DNA of 38,529 bases from Candidatus Sulfopaludibacter sp. SbA3 (lineage in GTDB: Bacteria; Acidobacteriota; Vicinamibacteria; Vicinamibacterales; UBA2999), in assembly GCA_945903265.1 (NCBI GenBank), contig CAMDNQ010000027.1, positions 1 to 38,529 on the forward strand, in the 5' to 3' direction. Made by a program: the position numbers and the translations under genes. This document shows, piece by piece, positions 36,065 through 38,529 of this stretch (its first letter is position 1; each line of letters opens with the position of its first letter). The notes beneath the pieces are model-generated. The model saw nothing but the letters and a program-made list of their open reading frames with translations, did no database searches and was not told the DNA's origin.

Positions 36065-36308
36065 CGTCGGCGAGCAGCTCGTTCACGCGTTCGTCAGTGA
36101 GCCCATTCGCGGCAGCTTCAGCCGCAATCTGGTTTCTGAGATCCAGAAATGCCTGGATATTTCCGGTTCGCAGTCGCTCGTAATCTGCCATTGAAAGCAC
36201 GACTGCGATGTCCCGGTCCTGGCGGCAGATGACGATGGGTTCACGCTGTGCATCGTCGAGGATTGCGCCTAGGCGATTCTTGGCTTCGGTAGCAGGCACT
36301 GTTTTCAA
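36054..36308 (-). CDS. Phd/YefM-type antitoxin
   Basis: 84 residues. The N-terminal DNA-binding fold is typical of Phd/YefM (VPATEAKNRLGAILDDAQRE, VVLSMADYERL), followed by a helical, acidic toxin-neutralising tail (IAAEAAANGLTDERVNELLA). It starts with TTG, supported by GGAG 9 bases upstream. It lies first in the pair, directly downstream of a long dyad that is the likely autoregulatory operator. Confidence 0.87.
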   Translation of the reverse strand: MKTVPATEAKNRLGAILDDAQREPIVICRQDRDIAVVLSMADYERLRTGNIQAFLDLRNQIAAEAAANGLTDERVNELLADDDA

Positions 36309-36323
36309 GGTGTTTCTCCAAAG

Positions 36324-36358
36324 TGAGCTAGTTTAGCTATTATAGCTTAATCAGCTCA
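36324..36358 (-). promoter_or_regulatory. Operator/promoter dyad of the toxin-antitoxin pair
   Basis: A 35-base near-perfect dyad runs from TGAGCTAG to ATCAGCTCA with an inner TAGCTAT/ATAGCT repeat. On the minus strand it contains an exact TATAAT (36344-36339), 31 bases before the antitoxin start. It also contains the stop and last codons of the oxidoreductase gene, so it may also end that transcript. No clear -35 is seen. Confidence 0.7.
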
Positions 36359-37380
36359 TCGCGGACACCAGGAGCCACTTTCGTTCCAAACAGCTCGATG
36401 CTTCGCATCGCCTTGTCGTGCGGCAGGGTGCCGTGGCTGTATTTCATGTTGAATCGCGAGAGGTCGAGCGCCTGCGCGGTTCTGATGATCTTCGCGGCCA
36501 CCGTATCGGGCGCGCCCACGCAGAGCGCGCCGTCGGGGCCGGCCTCGCGGTCGAATTGCTGGCGCGTCGGCGGCGGCCACCCGCGTTCGGCGCCGATGCG
36601 CGCGATCATCGTCTCGTAATGCGGCCAGAGATCCTCTCTGGCCTGTTCGTCCGTCTCGGCAACGTGCCCCGGTGAGTGGACGGCGATTGGCTGCACCGGG
36701 TGGCCGAATTCTTCGAGTGACTTCAGATACAGGTCAACGTACGGGCGGAACCGCTGCGGACTGCCGCCGATAATCGCCAGCGTGAGCGGAAGTCCGTAAC
36801 GTGCCGCGCGGACAACCGATTGCGGCGTTCCGCCGACGCCGACCCAGGTCCGAAGACGTCCGTGCTCGATGGGTGGGTATACGGTCTGGCCGGTGAGCGG
36901 TGCGCGCGTGCGTCCACTCCACGTGACCGGGCCGCCCTTCAGGAGTGCAGCGAAGATGGCGAGCCGCTCCTCGAACAGCGCGTCGTAGTCGGCGAGGTCG
37001 AACCCGAAGAGGGGATAGGACTCGGTGAACGAGCCTCGCCCGAGGATGACTTCCGCACGGCCATTCGACACCGCATCGAGCGTCGAGAAGCGCTCGAACA
37101 CGCGGACCGGATCGTCGGTGCTGAGGACGGTCACGGCGGAGCCGAGCAACATTCGCTCGGTCTTACAGGCAATCGCCGCCAGCACCACCTCCGGCGCCGA
37201 AATTGAGAAGTCGCGCCGATGGTGCTCGCCGACGCCAAAGGCGTCGATGCCGACCTGGTCGGCAAGCACGGCCTCCGAAACGACAGCGCGCAGAGTGTGG
37301 GCGTGGGAGTGGAGCGTGTCGTCAGCAGACTGCGTGACGTCGCCGAACGTGTCAACGCCCAGCTGGAACCGGCCGGCCAT
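36340..37380 (-). CDS. LLM-class flavin-dependent oxidoreductase
   Basis: A 346-residue luciferase-like monooxygenase family protein. Family features are LGVDTFGDV at the start, LADQVGIDAFGVGEHH, TVLSTDDPVRVFERFSTLD, GRAEVILGRGSFTESYPLFG and, later, WVGVGGTPQSVVRAARYGLP. The TIM-barrel length is complete. It would use reduced flavin; the substrate is unknown. The TAA stop lies inside the operator dyad of the toxin-antitoxin pair. It lies 9 bases downstream of the RND efflux gene, so both may share a transcript. Confidence 0.9.
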   Translation of the reverse strand: MAGRFQLGVDTFGDVTQSADDTLHSHAHTLRAVVSEAVLADQVGIDAFGVGEHHRRDFSISAPEVVLAAIACKTERMLLGSAVTVLSTDDPVRVFERFSTLDAVSNGRAEVILGRGSFTESYPLFGFDLADYDALFEERLAIFAALLKGGPVTWSGRTRAPLTGQTVYPPIEHGRLRTWVGVGGTPQSVVRAARYGLPLTLAIIGGSPQRFRPYVDLYLKSLEEFGHPVQPIAVHSPGHVAETDEQAREDLWPHYETMIARIGAERGWPPPTRQQFDREAGPDGALCVGAPDTVAAKIIRTAQALDLSRFNMKYSHGTLPHDKAMRSIELFGTKVAPGVRDELIKL

Positions 37381-37389
37381 GCGCTCCCC

Positions 37390-38529
37390 CTATAACGGGG
37401 TGACCGGATCGGGGACAGACATCCTCGATCGAAGCCACCGCACGCCTCGCGCGGCGAAGCGCTTTTCGCGGAGGTCGTCGAACAAGGTATACGTCACGGG
37501 CGTGACGAGCAGGGTGAGCACCAGCACGAGCGACTGGCCGCCGATGACCACCCAGCCGATCGAGTGATTGGTCGCCGACCCCACGCCGCTCGACACCACG
37601 AGCGGTACCATCCCCGCTACAAACGCGAGTGTCGTCATGAGAATCGGACGCAGTCGGTTCCGGCAGGCCTCGACGATGGCGTCGCGGGTGCTGAGTCCTG
37701 CTTCTTTCAACTGATTGGCGCGGTCGATCTGCAGAATCGAATTCTTTTTCACGACGCCAAAGAGCACCAGCAGACCGAGCGCGGAAAAGACGTTCAGCGA
37801 CTGCTGAAAGATGATGAGTGACAGCAGCGCGAACGGAAGCGTCAGCGGCAGTGAGAGGAGGATCGTCACCGGGTGGAGCCACGACTCGAACTGCGCCGCC
37901 AGTACCAGGTACATGAAGATCAGCGAGAGCGCGAACGCCGTCAGGAACGCCGTGGCTGTGCGATTGAGCTCACGCGACTGGCCGCTGAACCCTCCCCGAT
38001 AGTCACCACCGAGCCCAATCGCCGCGGCCGCGGCGGTCATCTCGTCCTGCACCGCTGCCTGCGAGGTGCCCGGCAGCAGGTTCACGGTCACGGTGACCTG
38101 CCGCTGCCGTGCGAGCCGCCGAACGTCCGACGCCGCCTCGCCGCGCTCGAAGCTCGCGACGTTCTCCAGTGCGACCGGACCCAGTCGCGACGGCACGGGC
38201 AACCGGCCGATCGCCGCCTCGGAGTTGCGATCGTCCGCCCGGGCGCGGACATGCACCTCATATTGCTCGCCGCCCTCGTTGTACGTGGTGACCGCATCAC
38301 CTCCCACGAGCAGCCGCAGCGCGTCGGCCGCTTCGGCCAGCGGAACGCCCAGATCCGCGGCCTTCGGGCGATCCATGCGCACCGACAACTCGGGCTTGCC
38401 GATATTGAGCGTCGTGTCCGCGTCGACGACGCCGGGAATGGTTTTCACCTTCGCCAGCATCAGTTCGCTGTATCGCTGCAGCTCCGTGATATTCGGTCCC
38501 TGCAGCACGTACTGCACTCCGCCTCCACC
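37390..38529 (-). CDS. RND-family efflux permease, C-terminal part (runs off window)
   Basis: The last 379 or so codons of an AcrB/MexB-type (HAE1) inner-membrane pump; the N-terminus is beyond 38529. The segment starts in the second periplasmic porter region (QYVLQGPNITELQRYSELM, VTVTVNLLPGTS), then membrane helices 8-12: FALSLIFMYLVLAAQFESWL, GLLVLFGVVKKNSILQIDRA, RNRLRPILMTTLAFVAGMVP and a last helix near VTPVTYTLF. KKNSILQID is a strong signature of HAE1 pumps. The membrane-fusion partner is not in the window. No start lies inside; the frame is open to the edge. Confidence 0.92.
   Translation of the reverse strand, partial: GGGGVQYVLQGPNITELQRYSELMLAKVKTIPGVVDADTTLNIGKPELSVRMDRPKAADLGVPLAEAADALRLLVGGDAVTTYNEGGEQYEVHVRARADDRNSEAAIGRLPVPSRLGPVALENVASFERGEAASDVRRLARQRQVTVTVNLLPGTSQAAVQDEMTAAAAAIGLGGDYRGGFSGQSRELNRTATAFLTAFALSLIFMYLVLAAQFESWLHPVTILLSLPLTLPFALLSLIIFQQSLNVFSALGLLVLFGVVKKNSILQIDRANQLKEAGLSTRDAIVEACRNRLRPILMTTLAFVAGMVPLVVSSGVGSATNHSIGWVVIGGQSLVLVLTLLVTPVTYTLFDDLREKRFAARGVRWLRSRMSVPDPVTPL

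Overview
The window reads as a chromosomal segment of a high-GC (about 65 %) Gram-negative bacterium. The best guess is an Acidobacteriota member close to Vicinamibacteria. This rests on gene content rather than a database search: a bacillithiol enzyme (BshC) beside an outer-membrane DUF481 protein, an hrcA-grpE-dnaJ-prmA heat-shock cluster, a DUF1844 protein, an NHL beta-propeller secretory protein, and short palindromic repeats between genes. Most of the window is housekeeping DNA. Three kinds of accessory DNA interrupt it: an IS3 insertion, small-ORF cassettes bounded by inverted repeats, and a decayed tRNA-Cys integration.

Layout. 1-149 is the end of an IS3-family element that cuts off an Hsp90/MutL-type ATPase gene (147-818, minus). 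1122-6058 (minus) is hrcA-grpE-dnaJ-prmA followed by a secreted aminopeptidase P. 6148-6984 is an XdhC/CoxI protein. 7005-7779 is a cassette with an S23-type four-helix-bundle gene between inverted arms of GTTCG heptads. 7786-11704 (minus) is bshC followed by a class A penicillin-binding protein. 11771-16167 is carA-carB. 16213-18421 (minus) holds a small membrane protein, an NtrC-type regulator and a stand-alone HisKA-like protein. 18726-21161 is comEC. 21157-21680 is a second cassette, with a GxxExxY (PD-(D/E)xK-like) gene between inverted arms of CACGAAGG units. mazG (21677-22522, minus) follows.

22556-28783 is a compact plus-strand operon: DUF1844, a metallo-hydrolase, ribF, cysS, a class III aminotransferase, yraN and galT. 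28837-29823 is a DUF481 outer-membrane protein flanked by REP-like hairpins. tRNA-Gly(GCC) and tRNA-Cys(GCA) lie at 29935-30140. The 3' half of tRNA-Cys is repeated 1382 bp downstream, and between the copies lies a truncated tyrosine integrase, so this is a remnant integrated element. 31579-33432 carries two small genes and RNase D. 33429-38529 carries a secreted NHL protein, a methyltransferase, a Phd/PIN toxin-antitoxin pair, a luciferase-like oxidoreductase and the C-terminal part of an RND efflux pump that runs off the window.

The most unusual signal is in the repeats. Two unrelated small-ORF cassettes share one architecture (inverted arms of short tandem units). Two palindromic repeat families also repeatedly start at the stop codon of the neighbouring gene: TGA(A)CCACGAAGG at comEC, mazG and the aminotransferase, and TAGGTCCG at the DUF481 gene and the small membrane-protein gene.
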